Shown: positions 43,915 to 53,458, counted from the stretch's first letter. The stretch: DNA of 64,000 nucleotides from Mesorhizobium sp. WSM4311 (GCF_002295115.1 NZ_NSFV01000002.1:248001-312000); one strand, 5' to 3'. Numbers and translations: made by a program. Notes: generated from the sequence alone by a model not told the origin.

Positions 43915-45426
43915 ATGGTCGGCAATGCCGTGTTCCGTGTAGAGGGACTGAGGAAATCCTTTGGCCGCAACGAGGTGCTTGGCGGCATCTCGCTCGAGCT
44001 GCATTCCGGTGAAGTCACCGTGCTGATGGGCGCCAATGGCGCCGGCAAATCCACCCTCGTCAAGATCATCAGCGGCGTCTACGAGTGCGGCGGCGGTACG
44101 ATGACCCTCGCGGACCAGGATTTTGCGCCGAACACGCCGGCGGAGGCGATCCGCGCCGGCGTTGTCACGGTGCACCAGAATATCATTGACGGCGTGGTCG
44201 CCGACCTCGATGTCGCCACCAATTTGACGCTCGACAGGCTCAGCGGCAAGGGCGTGCCGACCCTGTTCAATCCGGCCCGGGTGCGCCGCGAGGCCAAGGC
44301 CGTCGCCGACCGCATGGGGTTGGCCATCGATCTCAAGGCCCGAGTGAACGACCTTTCGCTGGCCGATCGCCAGATGGTGGCGATCGCGCGCGCCTTGGCG
44401 CATCAGCCGAAGGTGCTGATCCTCGACGAGCCGACGTCCTCGCTCTCCAGCGCCGAGGCCGACCGGCTGTTCGCGCTGGTCGACAGGCTGCGCGAGCAAG
44501 GCGTGGCGATCCTCTATATCTCGCACCGCATGTCCGACATCAGGCGGCTTGCCGATCGCATCGTCTCGATGCGTGACGGCATTATTTCGGGTGTCTTTGA
44601 CACCAAGCCGCTCGACTATGAAGGCGCGGTCAATGCCATGCTCGGCCGCAAGATCCATCTCGACCAGATCGTTGCCAGGAGTTCCGCTAAACCGGTCCTG
44701 ACGGTCGAAGGCCTGCGCTTCGGGCATGGGGCCAGGCCGATTTCGCTGACGCTTGGCGATGGCGAGGTCGTTGCCATCACCGGCCTCGTCGGCGTCGGCA
44801 AGACCGCGTTTGCCGAGACGCTGTTCGGCGTGCGCAAGCCGCTGGCCGGCACGATGACGATGAACGGCAAGCCCTATGCGCCGCGATCGGCCGGCGATGC
44901 GATCGCCGCCGGCGTGTTCCTCGTCGCCAAGGATCGCGCGACCAGCGGCATCGTCGGCGGCTTCAACATCGAGCGCAATGTCAGCCTGCCGTTCCTCAAG
45001 CGCATGTCGAATCTTGGTGTGCTCAAGCGCCGCCTCGAACGCGCCACCGCGCGCCGGCAGATCGAGGAACTCAGCATCGTCTGCCGCTCCGAGAAGGACG
45101 AGATGTCGGCATTGTCCGGCGGTAACCAGCAGAAGGTCATGGTCGCCCGCTGGATGGCGCAGAATGCAGCGCTGTTCATCCTCGACGAGCCCTTTCAGGG
45201 CGTCGACATCTCGGCCAGGCGCGACATCGCCGCCAAACTGAGGGCAAGCGCCAATGGCCGCGCGACGCTGTTGTTCGTCACCGAACTCGACGAGGCGCTG
45301 GAGACGGCCGACCGCATCCTGGTGATGTCGGAACACACGATCGTCGGTGAACACCGCAACGCCGAGGTCGATCTCGATCGCCTGCTGGCCGAGGTCGCCG
45401 GCGGGCCGCTGCATAGCGCCGCCTAA
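43915..45426 (+). CDS. Ribose-type ABC importer ATPase (two nucleotide-binding domains)
   Basis: 503 aa RbsA-like double ATPase. First domain: Walker A GANGAGKST, the atypical signature LSLADRQMVAIARAL, Walker B VLILDEPTSSLSSAEADRLF, switch YISHRMSD. Second domain: GLVGVGKT in place of a strict Walker A, signature LSGGNQQKVMVARWM, Walker B LFILDEPFQGVDISARR. Asymmetry of this kind is normal for the family. ATG 43915, with GGGAGGA upstream. It powers the permease at 45508. With mtnK/mtnA divergent, the cargo is probably methylthioribose or 5-deoxyribose (inference). Confidence 0.9.
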   Translation: MVGNAVFRVEGLRKSFGRNEVLGGISLELHSGEVTVLMGANGAGKSTLVKIISGVYECGGGTMTLADQDFAPNTPAEAIRAGVVTVHQNIIDGVVADLDVATNLTLDRLSGKGVPTLFNPARVRREAKAVADRMGLAIDLKARVNDLSLADRQMVAIARALAHQPKVLILDEPTSSLSSAEADRLFALVDRLREQGVAILYISHRMSDIRRLADRIVSMRDGIISGVFDTKPLDYEGAVNAMLGRKIHLDQIVARSSAKPVLTVEGLRFGHGARPISLTLGDGEVVAITGLVGVGKTAFAETLFGVRKPLAGTMTMNGKPYAPRSAGDAIAAGVFLVAKDRATSGIVGGFNIERNVSLPFLKRMSNLGVLKRRLERATARRQIEELSIVCRSEKDEMSALSGGNQQKVMVARWMAQNAALFILDEPFQGVDISARRDIAAKLRASANGRATLLFVTELDEALETADRILVMSEHTIVGEHRNAEVDLDRLLAEVAGGPLHSAA

Positions 45427-45507
45427 GCCGCGCGGCGGGTAGAATTGGAATGGAGAGACTATGGGTCCGAGTTGGATAAGAATGGCTGCGTCGCGCGGGT
45501 GGGCTGA

Positions 45508-46503
45508 ATGACGCTGCGCGACTACGCCATCCGCTATGGGTTCATCGTCCTCTTGTTCGGGCTGGTCGCCTATTTCGCGATCGCCGCCGACGGGTTCGTC
45601 TCGCCGCAAAGTGCCGTCTTCATCTTCCAGTCGGTGGCCATCACCGGCGTGCTGGCGCTCGGCGTCACCGCCACGCTGGTCGTCGGCGGCTTCGACCTGT
45701 CGATCGGTTCGGTCGCCACATCGGCCATGATGGCGGCTGCCTATGTCATGGTGGTGCTCGAGCAGAACGCTGTCGTGGCGGTCGTCGTCTGCCTGCTGAT
45801 CGGCGCCATTGTCGGCCTGATCAATGGCTGGCTGATCGTCTATATGCGCGTGCCCGATCTCCTGGCGACGCTCGGCATGATGTTCCTGCTCGTCGGCCTG
45901 CAGCGCATCCCGACCGAAGGCCGCTCGATCGCCACCGGCATGACCATGCCAGACGGTTCGGTCGCCAATGGCAAGTTCGGCGACGCCTTCCTGGCGCTCG
46001 GCCGCCACCGCTTCGATTTCTTTATCCCGAACCTCATTCCGGTGTCGGTGGTGGTGCTGCTGGTTCTGGCCGTGCTGATCTGGTTCTTCCTCGAATACAC
46101 CCGCTTCGGCCGCATGATGTATGCGGTCGGCTCCAATGAGCGCGCGGCCGAACTCGCTGGTGCGCCTGTCAAGGCATACAAGATCTGGGCCTACGTTATT
46201 TCAGGAGTTTTTGCCTCGATCGGCGGCATTTTGCTCGCCGCACGGCTTGGACGCGGCGATATCGCCTCGGGTAATAATCTGCTGCTCGATGCGGTTGCCG
46301 CGGCGCTGATCGGCTACGCGGTGCTCGGTGCCGCCAAGCCGAACGCCTTCGGCACCGCCGTCGGCGCGCTGTTCGTCGGCATCTTGCTGCAAGGCCTGAC
46401 GATGATGAACGCGCCTTACTACACGCAGGATTTCGTCAAGGGCGTGGTTCTGGTCGTCGCCCTTGTCTTCACCTTTGCCCTTTCGGGCAGGGGCAGGGGG
46501 TAG
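45508..46503 (+). CDS. Ribose-type ABC importer permease
   Basis: 331 aa RbsC-like permease with eight to ten TM segments. YGFIVLLFGLVAYFAIAADG, the family segment GVTATLVVGGFDLSIGSVAT, LLATLGMMFLLVGLQRIPTE, and FGRMMYAVGSNERAAELAGA (the coupling region) are clear. It probably forms a homodimer with the ATPase at 43915. 48 bp before the binding-protein gene. Confidence 0.92.
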   Translation: MTLRDYAIRYGFIVLLFGLVAYFAIAADGFVSPQSAVFIFQSVAITGVLALGVTATLVVGGFDLSIGSVATSAMMAAAYVMVVLEQNAVVAVVVCLLIGAIVGLINGWLIVYMRVPDLLATLGMMFLLVGLQRIPTEGRSIATGMTMPDGSVANGKFGDAFLALGRHRFDFFIPNLIPVSVVVLLVLAVLIWFFLEYTRFGRMMYAVGSNERAAELAGAPVKAYKIWAYVISGVFASIGGILLAARLGRGDIASGNNLLLDAVAAALIGYAVLGAAKPNAFGTAVGALFVGILLQGLTMMNAPYYTQDFVKGVVLVVALVFTFALSGRGRG

Positions 46504-46551
46504 TCTCGACCGGACAGGATTTTTGGGTTCAACAAGAGTGGAGGAAACAAG

Positions 46552-47604
46552 GTGAACATCACGAGAAGACTTCTGGGGAAGGTGGCGCTCGGGCTGGCCG
46601 GCGCAACCATGCTGATGCAGGTCCCGGCTTTTGCCGCGGACAAGCCGGCCCCGTTCGACAAGCCCGGCGTCAAGATCGCGCTGGTGCGCTATCTCTCGAC
46701 CGGTGACTTCTTCCAGGCCTATCTCTCGGGCGTCGAGGCGCAGTCCAAGGCGCTCGGCATCGACCTGCGCGTGCTCGACAGTCGCCAGGATGCCGCCCTT
46801 CAGTCCGACATGGTCGACCAGGCCATCGCGCTCGGCGTGCAGGGCATCATCATCCAGCACGGCCTGACAGAATCGATGAAGGATGCGGCCCAGCGCGCGG
46901 TCGACGCCGGCATCAAGGTCGTGGCCTTCGACGTCAATGTCGAAAACCCGAAGATCCCGCAGATCGAGCAGTCGGACAAAGACCTTGCCCGCCTCGCGCT
47001 CGAACAGGCGGTGAAGGACAATGGCGAGAGCTGGAATGCCGGCTATGTCTACGTCGCCGGTATCGCGCCGCTCGACCGCCGCAACGAGACCTGGGTCGAC
47101 GTCAAGAAGAAATATGCGGGTGTCAAGGAAGTCGCGATGTTCGGCACGCTCGACAACCCGATCGCCAACTCGGTCGCCAACCAGGCGCGTTCGGTGCTGT
47201 CGGCTCATCCCGACATCAAGGTGATGTTCGCCCCCTATGACGAGTTCGCCAAGGGCGTGAAGATCGCCGTCGACGAAGCCGGCCTGAACAAGGGCATCAA
47301 GATCTATTCGGCCGATATCTCGACATCGGACATATCGGCGATGCGCGAGCCCGACAGCGCCTGGGCGGCGACCGCCGCCACCAACCCGGCCGTCGTTGGC
47401 CAGGTCTCGGTGCGCGCGCTGGCGCAGTTGCTCGCCGGTGAAGACCCTGGCCACAACGTCATCGTGCCGCCGACGCTGATCACCCAGAAAGAGCTGATCG
47501 ACAAGGACATCAAGAACATGGAAGACCTGTCGGCCAAGCTGCCGCAGTTCGCCCATGCAGATGTCGCCATGCCGGCCTGGATGCCGAACCCGAACGCGAA
47601 GTAG
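46552..47604 (+). CDS. Ribose-type ABC importer substrate-binding protein
   Basis: 350 aa periplasmic binding protein of the RbsB-like family. Signal peptide with cleavage near VPAFA-ADK; mature domain KIALVRYLSTGDFFQAYLSG, ALQSDMVDQAIALGVQGIII, KVVAFDVNVENPKIPQIEQS, VMFAPYDEFAKGVKIAVDEA. It starts at GTG 46552, with GGAGG nine to ten bases upstream. Last gene of the importer, followed by a strong terminator. Receptor for the pentose-like sugar handled by MtnK (inference). Confidence 0.9.
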   Translation: MNITRRLLGKVALGLAGATMLMQVPAFAADKPAPFDKPGVKIALVRYLSTGDFFQAYLSGVEAQSKALGIDLRVLDSRQDAALQSDMVDQAIALGVQGIIIQHGLTESMKDAAQRAVDAGIKVVAFDVNVENPKIPQIEQSDKDLARLALEQAVKDNGESWNAGYVYVAGIAPLDRRNETWVDVKKKYAGVKEVAMFGTLDNPIANSVANQARSVLSAHPDIKVMFAPYDEFAKGVKIAVDEAGLNKGIKIYSADISTSDISAMREPDSAWAATAATNPAVVGQVSVRALAQLLAGEDPGHNVIVPPTLITQKELIDKDIKNMEDLSAKLPQFAHADVAMPAWMPNPNAK

Positions 47605-47624
47605 GGGTCGTCGTAGCACATATG

Positions 47625-47655
47625 AAAAGGGCGGCCTGCGAGCCGCCCTTTTTGT
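47625..47655. terminator. Intrinsic terminator after the importer operon
   Basis: AAAAGGGCGGC/GCCGCCCTTTTT stem with a CTGCGA loop, followed by T-rich sequence. It lies between the convergent genes ending at 47604 and 47671 and can stop transcription from both sides. Confidence 0.88.
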
Positions 47656-47670
47656 TATCTGCCGGAAACC

Positions 47671-49725
47671 CTACCGCAGCGCCGCCGCGATGTTGCCCCC
47701 ATCCACCGTTGTCACGTCGGCGGTGGTGCGCTCGGCCAGCGCGTGATGCAGGAAGGCCTGCGCCACGTCCTGCGCCGTCACTTCCTGGCCGAGCAGGTTG
47801 CCGGACATGTATTCCTTCTCCGATACGCCGCGCGCGCCGGAGCGGCTGGCGATCATGGCGTCGGTCAAAAGGCCGGAGCGGATGCGGTCGGCGTTGACGG
47901 CGTTCGAGCGGATGCCATGGGCGCCGTAGTCGAGCGCATATTGCCTGGACAGGAACAAAGTCGCCGCCTTCGGCACGCCATAGGCGCCGAATTTCGGACC
48001 GGGATTGACCGCCTGCTTGGAGGTGTTGAACAACAGCACACCGCCGGTGCCCTGTTCCAGCATGATGCGCACGGCGTTCTGCGCCACCGACTGGTGGGCG
48101 AAGAAATTGAGCTCGAAGCTCTTGCGCAGCAGCGCATCGTCGAGCTCGCCGATCCGGCCTTCCCAGGCCGCGCCCGCGTTGGAGACAAGGATGTCGACGC
48201 CGCCGAACACGGCCACAGCTTTGTCGAAGGCCGCGCGCACCTGGGCCGGGTCGGTGATGTCGGCGGCGACGCCGATCGAATTGTTGCCGGCTTTCTTGGC
48301 GGCATCGGCGGCCTTCTCGGCATCGAGATCGACGACGACCGCATGGGCGCCATTGTCGGCGAACAGCTTTGCCGCTGCAGCCCCGATCGCGCCGGCGCCG
48401 CCGGTGATCAGCACCACCTGGCCGGTCAGCGGCTTCTGCTTGTTGGAGGCAAGCTTGGCCTGTTCGAGCGACCAGTATTCGAGCGGGAACAAATCGGCCT
48501 TGGACAGCGGATGGAAACGGCCGACGGCTTCGGCGCCGCGCACCGCCTCGATCCACATCTCGCCGACATCGGAGGCGATCCTGGCATCCTTCAGCGTGCG
48601 GCCGTGGCCGAACATGCCGAGCCCCGGCACCAGCGTCAGCCGCGGCATCGGGTCGAGCATGGTGCGCTTGACGTCGTCGAGTGCGTCATTGGTCTCGAAA
48701 TAGGCCCGGTACTCCTTGGCGAAGGCGTCGACATGGCTCTTGATGACGGCCTTGTAGTCGCCGACCTTGTCGGCATCGGGCGCCGGCACCGCCATCGGCC
48801 CGGTCTTGATGCGGATCGACAGATCCGGTGTCGACACGCCGCGTCCGGCATAGTCGGCGATGGCGGCCGAATTGATGAAATCGACGATCCCGTCGGAGGT
48901 GCGGAAGTCAGAGATCATGCGGTCGAAGCGGCCTTCGCCGCGCGCCACCGCAACGGCGCCGCGCAGCATCGGCGCGATGGACGCCGGCGTCGCGAGCCTT
49001 GCCGGCAACGCCGCCTTGGCAGCCTTCGGCTTGGCGTTCCTGGCGACGTACTCCTCGGCGACGTTCACATAGTGGATCATCCGGTCATAGGCCTGTTTGG
49101 CATCGTTACCAAAGGTGAAGATGCCGTGCTTGTCGAGGATCAGTCCTTCCACCGTCGGGTCGGCATCGAAGACGTCGGCCGCCGCCTTGGCAAGGTCGAA
49201 GCCCGGCATGATGTAGGGCACGTAGCCCATCTTCTCGCCGAAGACCGTCTTTACCAGCGGCTTCGAGTCTTCCTGGTCGACGATGGCCAGGATAGCGGTC
49301 GAATGGGTGTGGTCGACGAATTTATGCGGCAGGAAGGCATGCAGCAGCGTCTCGACCGAGGGATTGGGCGAGGACGGATCGATGAGGTTTGCCCGCTGCA
49401 GCGCCACCATGTCCTCGTCCGCGAGCTTGTCCAGCGCGCGCGCCTTGAGCAGGGCGCCCATCTTGACCGCCGGCAGTCCCTGCGGCTCGATGACGGCCAT
49501 GTCCCAGCCGCTGCCCTTGACGCACAGCACATCCCATTCATCGCCGACGAGGTCGGTCGCCTTGATCTTGCAGGACGTGTTGCCGCCGCCATGCAGGACC
49601 AGCTGCGGCACGCCGCCCAGCAGCCGCGTCGTGTAGACGCGCAGCGCGAGGTCGCGGCCGACGCCCTTCTTGGCATAGTCGGCGACGAGTTTCTCGGCCG
49701 TGTCGTCGTTCCACAAATTCTTCAT
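47671..49725 (-). CDS. Bifunctional class II aldolase/short-chain dehydrogenase
   Basis: 684 aa, two domains. Residues 1 to about 420 are a class II sugar-phosphate aldolase (VLHGGGNTSCKIKATDLVGD; ETLLHAFLPHKFVDHTHSTA with metal His; LILDKHGIFTFGNDAKQAYD). Residues about 430-684 are an SDR dehydrogenase (GQVVLITGGAGAIGAAAAKL; ILVSNAGAAW; the catalytic Tyr-x3-Lys reads YGVPK). Similar proteins are annotated as rhamnulose-1-P aldolase/lactaldehyde dehydrogenase, but rhaK, rhaI and rhaU are absent. With mtnA/mtnK facing it, cleavage of methylthioribulose-1-P or 5-deoxyribulose-1-P to DHAP plus an aldehyde, then aldehyde conversion by the SDR half, is the better fit (inference). Confidence 0.9.
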   Translation of the reverse strand: MKNLWNDDTAEKLVADYAKKGVGRDLALRVYTTRLLGGVPQLVLHGGGNTSCKIKATDLVGDEWDVLCVKGSGWDMAVIEPQGLPAVKMGALLKARALDKLADEDMVALQRANLIDPSSPNPSVETLLHAFLPHKFVDHTHSTAILAIVDQEDSKPLVKTVFGEKMGYVPYIMPGFDLAKAAADVFDADPTVEGLILDKHGIFTFGNDAKQAYDRMIHYVNVAEEYVARNAKPKAAKAALPARLATPASIAPMLRGAVAVARGEGRFDRMISDFRTSDGIVDFINSAAIADYAGRGVSTPDLSIRIKTGPMAVPAPDADKVGDYKAVIKSHVDAFAKEYRAYFETNDALDDVKRTMLDPMPRLTLVPGLGMFGHGRTLKDARIASDVGEMWIEAVRGAEAVGRFHPLSKADLFPLEYWSLEQAKLASNKQKPLTGQVVLITGGAGAIGAAAAKLFADNGAHAVVVDLDAEKAADAAKKAGNNSIGVAADITDPAQVRAAFDKAVAVFGGVDILVSNAGAAWEGRIGELDDALLRKSFELNFFAHQSVAQNAVRIMLEQGTGGVLLFNTSKQAVNPGPKFGAYGVPKAATLFLSRQYALDYGAHGIRSNAVNADRIRSGLLTDAMIASRSGARGVSEKEYMSGNLLGQEVTAQDVAQAFLHHALAERTTADVTTVDGGNIAAALR

Positions 49726-49812
49726 GTTCGCTTCGTCCAGTTGCTGACTTGGGTGGTGAAACAGGAATGCCGCGACGCCTTGATGACAATGCGCCGGCGA
49801 AGGGTGCCTTTT

Positions 49813-50778
49813 TCAGGATGCTTTATGTGGTGTCGCTCCGGCATGATCGAGCAGCCGTTGCGCCATATGCGCGCCGACCACGAGATGCGTGCAAAGCCCG
49901 CCCGCAAGCGCCGCGAGCAATGGCTCGAACTTGCTGTCCTCCTGCACCACCATCAAGCGTTTTTCGATGGCGCGCAGCGAGCCGAGTTCAGCCGAAATGA
50001 CCCGGCGGTTGTAGCTGCAGTCGAGTGCCTCGCCCCTGGCGTCGATGATCTGTCCGGCAATCACCCCGGCGGCGCCGATGCCGCGCAGCGCGGCCATTTC
50101 GTCCGGGTTGAGCGCGCCGCATTTGACGACATGGCTGTCTGCATCGACGGTGCCGACGGAGAAAAGCGCGAGATTGCAATCGCTGATGCCGGCCAGCTGT
50201 TCGCGGATCACCGGCTCGGCGCGCAACGCACGCGCCAGCTCTTCCGTCGACAGCACCAGCGGCGCATAGAAATTAAGCCCCTTGGCGTTGAGCCGGCGCG
50301 CGATTTCCATGGTGCACTGGTCGGGCCGATAGGAGTAGGGCGCGCCAAGATTGCCGCAGAGCTGCACCACCGTGACATCCTGCAGGTCGGCATAGGACAT
50401 GATGTCGGCGATCGTATAGACGGTGCGGCCCCAGGCGACGCCGATGCGGTCGCCCTTCTTGACCAGTTCGAGAAAGACGCTCGCCGCCAGCACGGCGATA
50501 TCAGTCGACTGGTCCGGGTTATAGCCGTTCTCCGGCGCGATCCAGACCGCGTCGAGCTTCAAGGCATCCTCGAGCCTGCGCGCCATCACGTCATCGGTGA
50601 ACAGCTGCGTCGAGGTCGAGATGTTGACGATGCCGGTCTCGCGCGCCTTGCGCAGATACATGGCCACCGAAGCACGCGAAATGTTAAGCTGGCTCGCAAC
50701 CTGGTCCTGCCGCAGGCCATGCGCATAGTAGAGCCAGGCGGCTTTGTGAATGAGTTGTTCTGCCGGTCGGATCGCCAT
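49813..50778 (-). CDS. SorC-family sugar-responsive transcriptional regulator
   Basis: 321 aa. HTH AAWLYYAHGLRQDQVASQLN followed by ISRASVAMYLRKARETGIV, then a SorC effector domain (GVAWGRTVYTIADIMSYADL; VVQLCGNLGAPYSYRPDQC; LALFSVGTVDADSHVVKCGA). Probably senses a phosphorylated sugar intermediate. It is 87 bp upstream of the aldolase/dehydrogenase on the same strand, making an operon. The start at 50778 has GAGGAG upstream; an upstream in-frame start exists at 50817. A direct repeat GACATTAGTC/GACAAAAGTC at 50794-50822 is a possible binding region. Confidence 0.88.
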   Translation of the reverse strand: MAIRPAEQLIHKAAWLYYAHGLRQDQVASQLNISRASVAMYLRKARETGIVNISTSTQLFTDDVMARRLEDALKLDAVWIAPENGYNPDQSTDIAVLAASVFLELVKKGDRIGVAWGRTVYTIADIMSYADLQDVTVVQLCGNLGAPYSYRPDQCTMEIARRLNAKGLNFYAPLVLSTEELARALRAEPVIREQLAGISDCNLALFSVGTVDADSHVVKCGALNPDEMAALRGIGAAGVIAGQIIDARGEALDCSYNRRVISAELGSLRAIEKRLMVVQEDSKFEPLLAALAGGLCTHLVVGAHMAQRLLDHAGATPHKAS

Positions 50779-50793
50779 GCCGTCTCCTCGGCT

Positions 50794-50822
50794 GACATTA
50801 GTCATGGCTCTCGACAAAAGTC
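50794..50822. promoter_or_regulatory. Direct repeat upstream of the SorC regulator
   Basis: GACATTAGTC (50794-50803) and GACAAAAGTC (50813-50822) match at eight of ten positions with a 19-bp period, in the divergent gap between the SorC gene and the acyl-CoA ligase. Weak evidence for a regulator site. Confidence 0.3.
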
Positions 50823-50979
50823 AAATTGGCATGCGTGAGTGCGATCGCCTCTAAGCAAAACGCATCCGGGATGGTCGTTCTACAAAGTCCGGACAGCATA
50901 GCATTTTCGACCATTCAGGGGGATGGCCTGACGAGAGCCCTAAGGTTAGAAAGCTCGAAAAGGACTTGGGGAGGACGGG

Positions 50980-52620
50980 ATGGGCAATTCCTATGAACAG
51001 GATCTGGACAGGAACGCGGCCAACCACCAGCCTCTGACGCCGCTCACCTATCTGGAGCGCGCGGCAAAGACCTATCCCGACCACATCGCCATCATCCACG
51101 GCCGCCAGCGCATCAGCTACCGCGATTTCTGGCACCGCTCGCTGAAGCTCGCATCGGCGCTGCAAAAGCGCGGCATCGGCAAGGGCGACACGGTCACCGT
51201 GATGCTGTCCAACACGCCGCCGATGCTGGAGGCGCATTTCGGCGTGCCGATGACCAAGGCGGTGCTGCATTCGCTCAACACCCGCCTCGACGCCGCGGTC
51301 ATCGCCTTCCAGCTCGACCATGCCGAGACCAAGGTGCTCATCGTCGACCGCGAATTCTCCGGCGTCGTCCGGCAGGCGCTCGATCTGGCCAAGGTCAAGC
51401 CGCTGGTCATCGACTATGACGATCCCGACTACGCCGCCGACGCCCCCTATCCGAAGGGCGAACGGATTGGCGGGCTCGACTATGAGGATTTTGTCGCCGG
51501 CGGCGACGAGGATTTCGCCTGGTCGATGCCCGACGATGAATGGGACGCCATCTCGCTCAACTACACCTCGGGCACGACGGGCAATCCGAAGGGCGTCGTC
51601 TATCACCATCGCGGTGCCGCCCTGATGGCCTACACCAACACCATCCATGCCGGCATGGCCAAGCACGCCGTCTATCTCTGGACGCTGCCGATGTTCCACT
51701 GCAATGGCTGGTGCTTTCCGTGGACTCTGGCCGTCCAGGCCGGCACCCATGTCTGCCTGCGCTGGGTGCGGCCGAAGCCGATCTACGACGCCATCGCCGA
51801 TCACGGCGTCACCCATCTCTGCGGCGCGCCGGTCGTCATGTCGGTGCTGATCAACGCCCGGGATGAGGACAAGCGCACGTTCGCGCAGACGGTGACCTTC
51901 AACACCGCGGCCGCGCCGCCGCCGGAAGCCGTGCTGTCGGGGATGGCCGATGCCGGCTTTGCCGTCACCCATCTCTATGGCCTGACCGAGACCTATGGCC
52001 CGGCCGTGGTCAACGAATGGCACGGCGAATGGGACGATCTCGCAAAGGGCGAGCGCAGCGCCAAGAAGGCAAGGCAGGGCGTGCGCTACGCCGCGCTCGA
52101 AGGCCTGACCGTCATGGACCCCGAAACGATGCAGGCGACGCCGGCCGACGGCGAGACCATCGGCGAGGTCATGTTCCGTGGCAACATCGTCATGAAGGGC
52201 TATCTCAAGAACCGCAAGGCCAGCGACGAGGCCTTCGCCGGCGGCTGGTTCCATTCCGGCGATCTCGGCGTCATGCATCCCGACGGCTACATCCAGCTCA
52301 AGGACCGCTCCAAGGACATCATCATCTCGGGCGGCGAGAACATTTCCTCGATCGAGGTCGAGGATGCGCTCTACAAACACCCGTCCGTCGCTTCCTGCGG
52401 CGTTGTGGCGCGCCATGACGACAAATGGGGCGAGGTGCCGGTCGCCTATGTCGAGCTGAAGCCCGGCAAGACGGCGAGCGAGGCCGAGATCATTGAGCAC
52501 TGCCGTGCGCTGCTTGCCCGCTTCAAAGTGCCGAAAGCCGTGATTTTCGCCGAGATTCCAAAGACCTCGACCGGCAAGATCCAGAAATTCCGGCTCCGGG
52601 AAATGGCCAAACTCGCCTGA
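50980..52620 (+). CDS. AMP-forming acyl-CoA synthetase (medium/short-chain or DmdB-like)
   Basis: 546 aa ANL-superfamily enzyme. P-loop YTSGTTGNPKGVVYHHRGA, substrate region LPMFHCNGWCFPWTLAV, LYGLTETYGPAVVNEWHGEW, the adenylate motif GWFHSGDLGVMHPDGYIQLK, and the C-terminal catalytic Lys in PKTSTGKIQKFRLREMA. It activates a carboxylic acid to its CoA thioester. The N-terminal PLTPLTYLERAAKTYPDHIA and HCNGWCFPW patterns are those of the group that includes methylmercaptopropionyl-CoA ligases (DmdB), but medium-chain fatty acid ligases look similar, so the acid is not assigned. Confidence 0.9.
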   Translation: MGNSYEQDLDRNAANHQPLTPLTYLERAAKTYPDHIAIIHGRQRISYRDFWHRSLKLASALQKRGIGKGDTVTVMLSNTPPMLEAHFGVPMTKAVLHSLNTRLDAAVIAFQLDHAETKVLIVDREFSGVVRQALDLAKVKPLVIDYDDPDYAADAPYPKGERIGGLDYEDFVAGGDEDFAWSMPDDEWDAISLNYTSGTTGNPKGVVYHHRGAALMAYTNTIHAGMAKHAVYLWTLPMFHCNGWCFPWTLAVQAGTHVCLRWVRPKPIYDAIADHGVTHLCGAPVVMSVLINARDEDKRTFAQTVTFNTAAAPPPEAVLSGMADAGFAVTHLYGLTETYGPAVVNEWHGEWDDLAKGERSAKKARQGVRYAALEGLTVMDPETMQATPADGETIGEVMFRGNIVMKGYLKNRKASDEAFAGGWFHSGDLGVMHPDGYIQLKDRSKDIIISGGENISSIEVEDALYKHPSVASCGVVARHDDKWGEVPVAYVELKPGKTASEAEIIEHCRALLARFKVPKAVIFAEIPKTSTGKIQKFRLREMAKLA

Positions 52621-52763
52621 AGAGCGACTGCCTCTCAAAAAATATTTCGAGTTGCCCGCATCCTTGGGCCGCTTGGTGACGTCTGTTGGATGTCACCATC
52701 TGTCACGATATTGAACGCGTACGTCGATTTCGCGTTGACATCCCACCTTCTTCAATTTACGAC

Positions 52764-52785
52764 TGACGAAAATTGAAATTCGTCA
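52764..52785. promoter_or_regulatory. Inverted repeat before tetR, candidate operator
   Basis: TGACGAA (52764-52770) and TTCGTCA (52779-52785) are exact complements around AATTGAAA, 19 bp before the tetR ATG. Size and position suit a TetR autoregulatory operator controlling the downstream efflux genes. Confidence 0.6.
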
Positions 52786-52804
52786 CTTGTCAAACGAAAG
52801 AGCC

Positions 52805-53410
52805 ATGTCCGAAGCCGCCAACATCATGGTCGATACCGCCAGACAGGAGAATGTGACCCGCATTCTCGACTGCGCCGAGCGCCTGTTCCGGCACTATGGC
52901 TACGGCAAGACCAATGTAGCCGACATTGCCCGCGAGCTTGGCATGTCGCCGGCCAACATCTACCGTTTCTTTGCCTCCAAGGTCGAAATCCACCAGGCGG
53001 TGTGCGGCCGGATGCTCGGCGCCAGCTACAAGATGGCTTACGAGATCATGCACCTGCCGATCGGCGCGGAGGAGCGGCTGCGGCGCTACATTCACGCCCA
53101 GTACAAGATGACGCTGGAGACCATGCTCGATGCGCAGAAGGTCCATGAGATGGTCATCGTCGCGCTTGAGCGCGATTGGGGCGTCATCGACAAGCACGTC
53201 GACAGCATCCACGATCTCTTCGCGGAAGTGATCCGCGAGGGTATCGAGGCCGGCGAGTTCGCCAAGCAGGACCCGGTGACCGCGTCACGCTGCTTCGGCG
53301 CCGCTACAATCATCCTTTGCCACCCGCAGATGGTGGCGCAGTGCCTTGCCAAGACCAACCGGGCAATGCCCGACGAACTTATCGACTACGCCATCAGAGC
53401 CTTGAAATAG
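52805..53410 (+). CDS. TetR-family transcriptional regulator
   Basis: 201 aa. N-terminal TetR HTH (TRILDCAERLFRHYGYGKTN; VADIARELGMSPANIYRFFA) followed by a helical ligand-binding domain ending in RALK. The TTG at 52787 is in frame, but the ATG at 52805 is the more natural start. It is 48 bp upstream of the RND membrane-fusion gene in the same direction, so it is probably the local repressor. Confidence 0.9.
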   Translation: MSEAANIMVDTARQENVTRILDCAERLFRHYGYGKTNVADIARELGMSPANIYRFFASKVEIHQAVCGRMLGASYKMAYEIMHLPIGAEERLRRYIHAQYKMTLETMLDAQKVHEMVIVALERDWGVIDKHVDSIHDLFAEVIREGIEAGEFAKQDPVTASRCFGAATIILCHPQMVAQCLAKTNRAMPDELIDYAIRALK

Positions 53411-53458
53411 CCGCCGGTCGCCGGTGTCGGCAGTCCGCCTCCAGTCGGGAGTATTACT

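Noticed and set aside
47671..49725. Identity as part of a rhamnose operon
   Set aside because: The rhamnose kinase, isomerase and mutarotase genes are missing and the N-terminal half differs from the RhaD I know from rhizobia, so the rhamnulose assignment was not adopted.
47743..50838. A 1031-codon open frame on the plus strand
   Set aside because: It is antisense to the aldolase/dehydrogenase and SorC genes, which have full family motifs; the long opening is a codon-bias effect.
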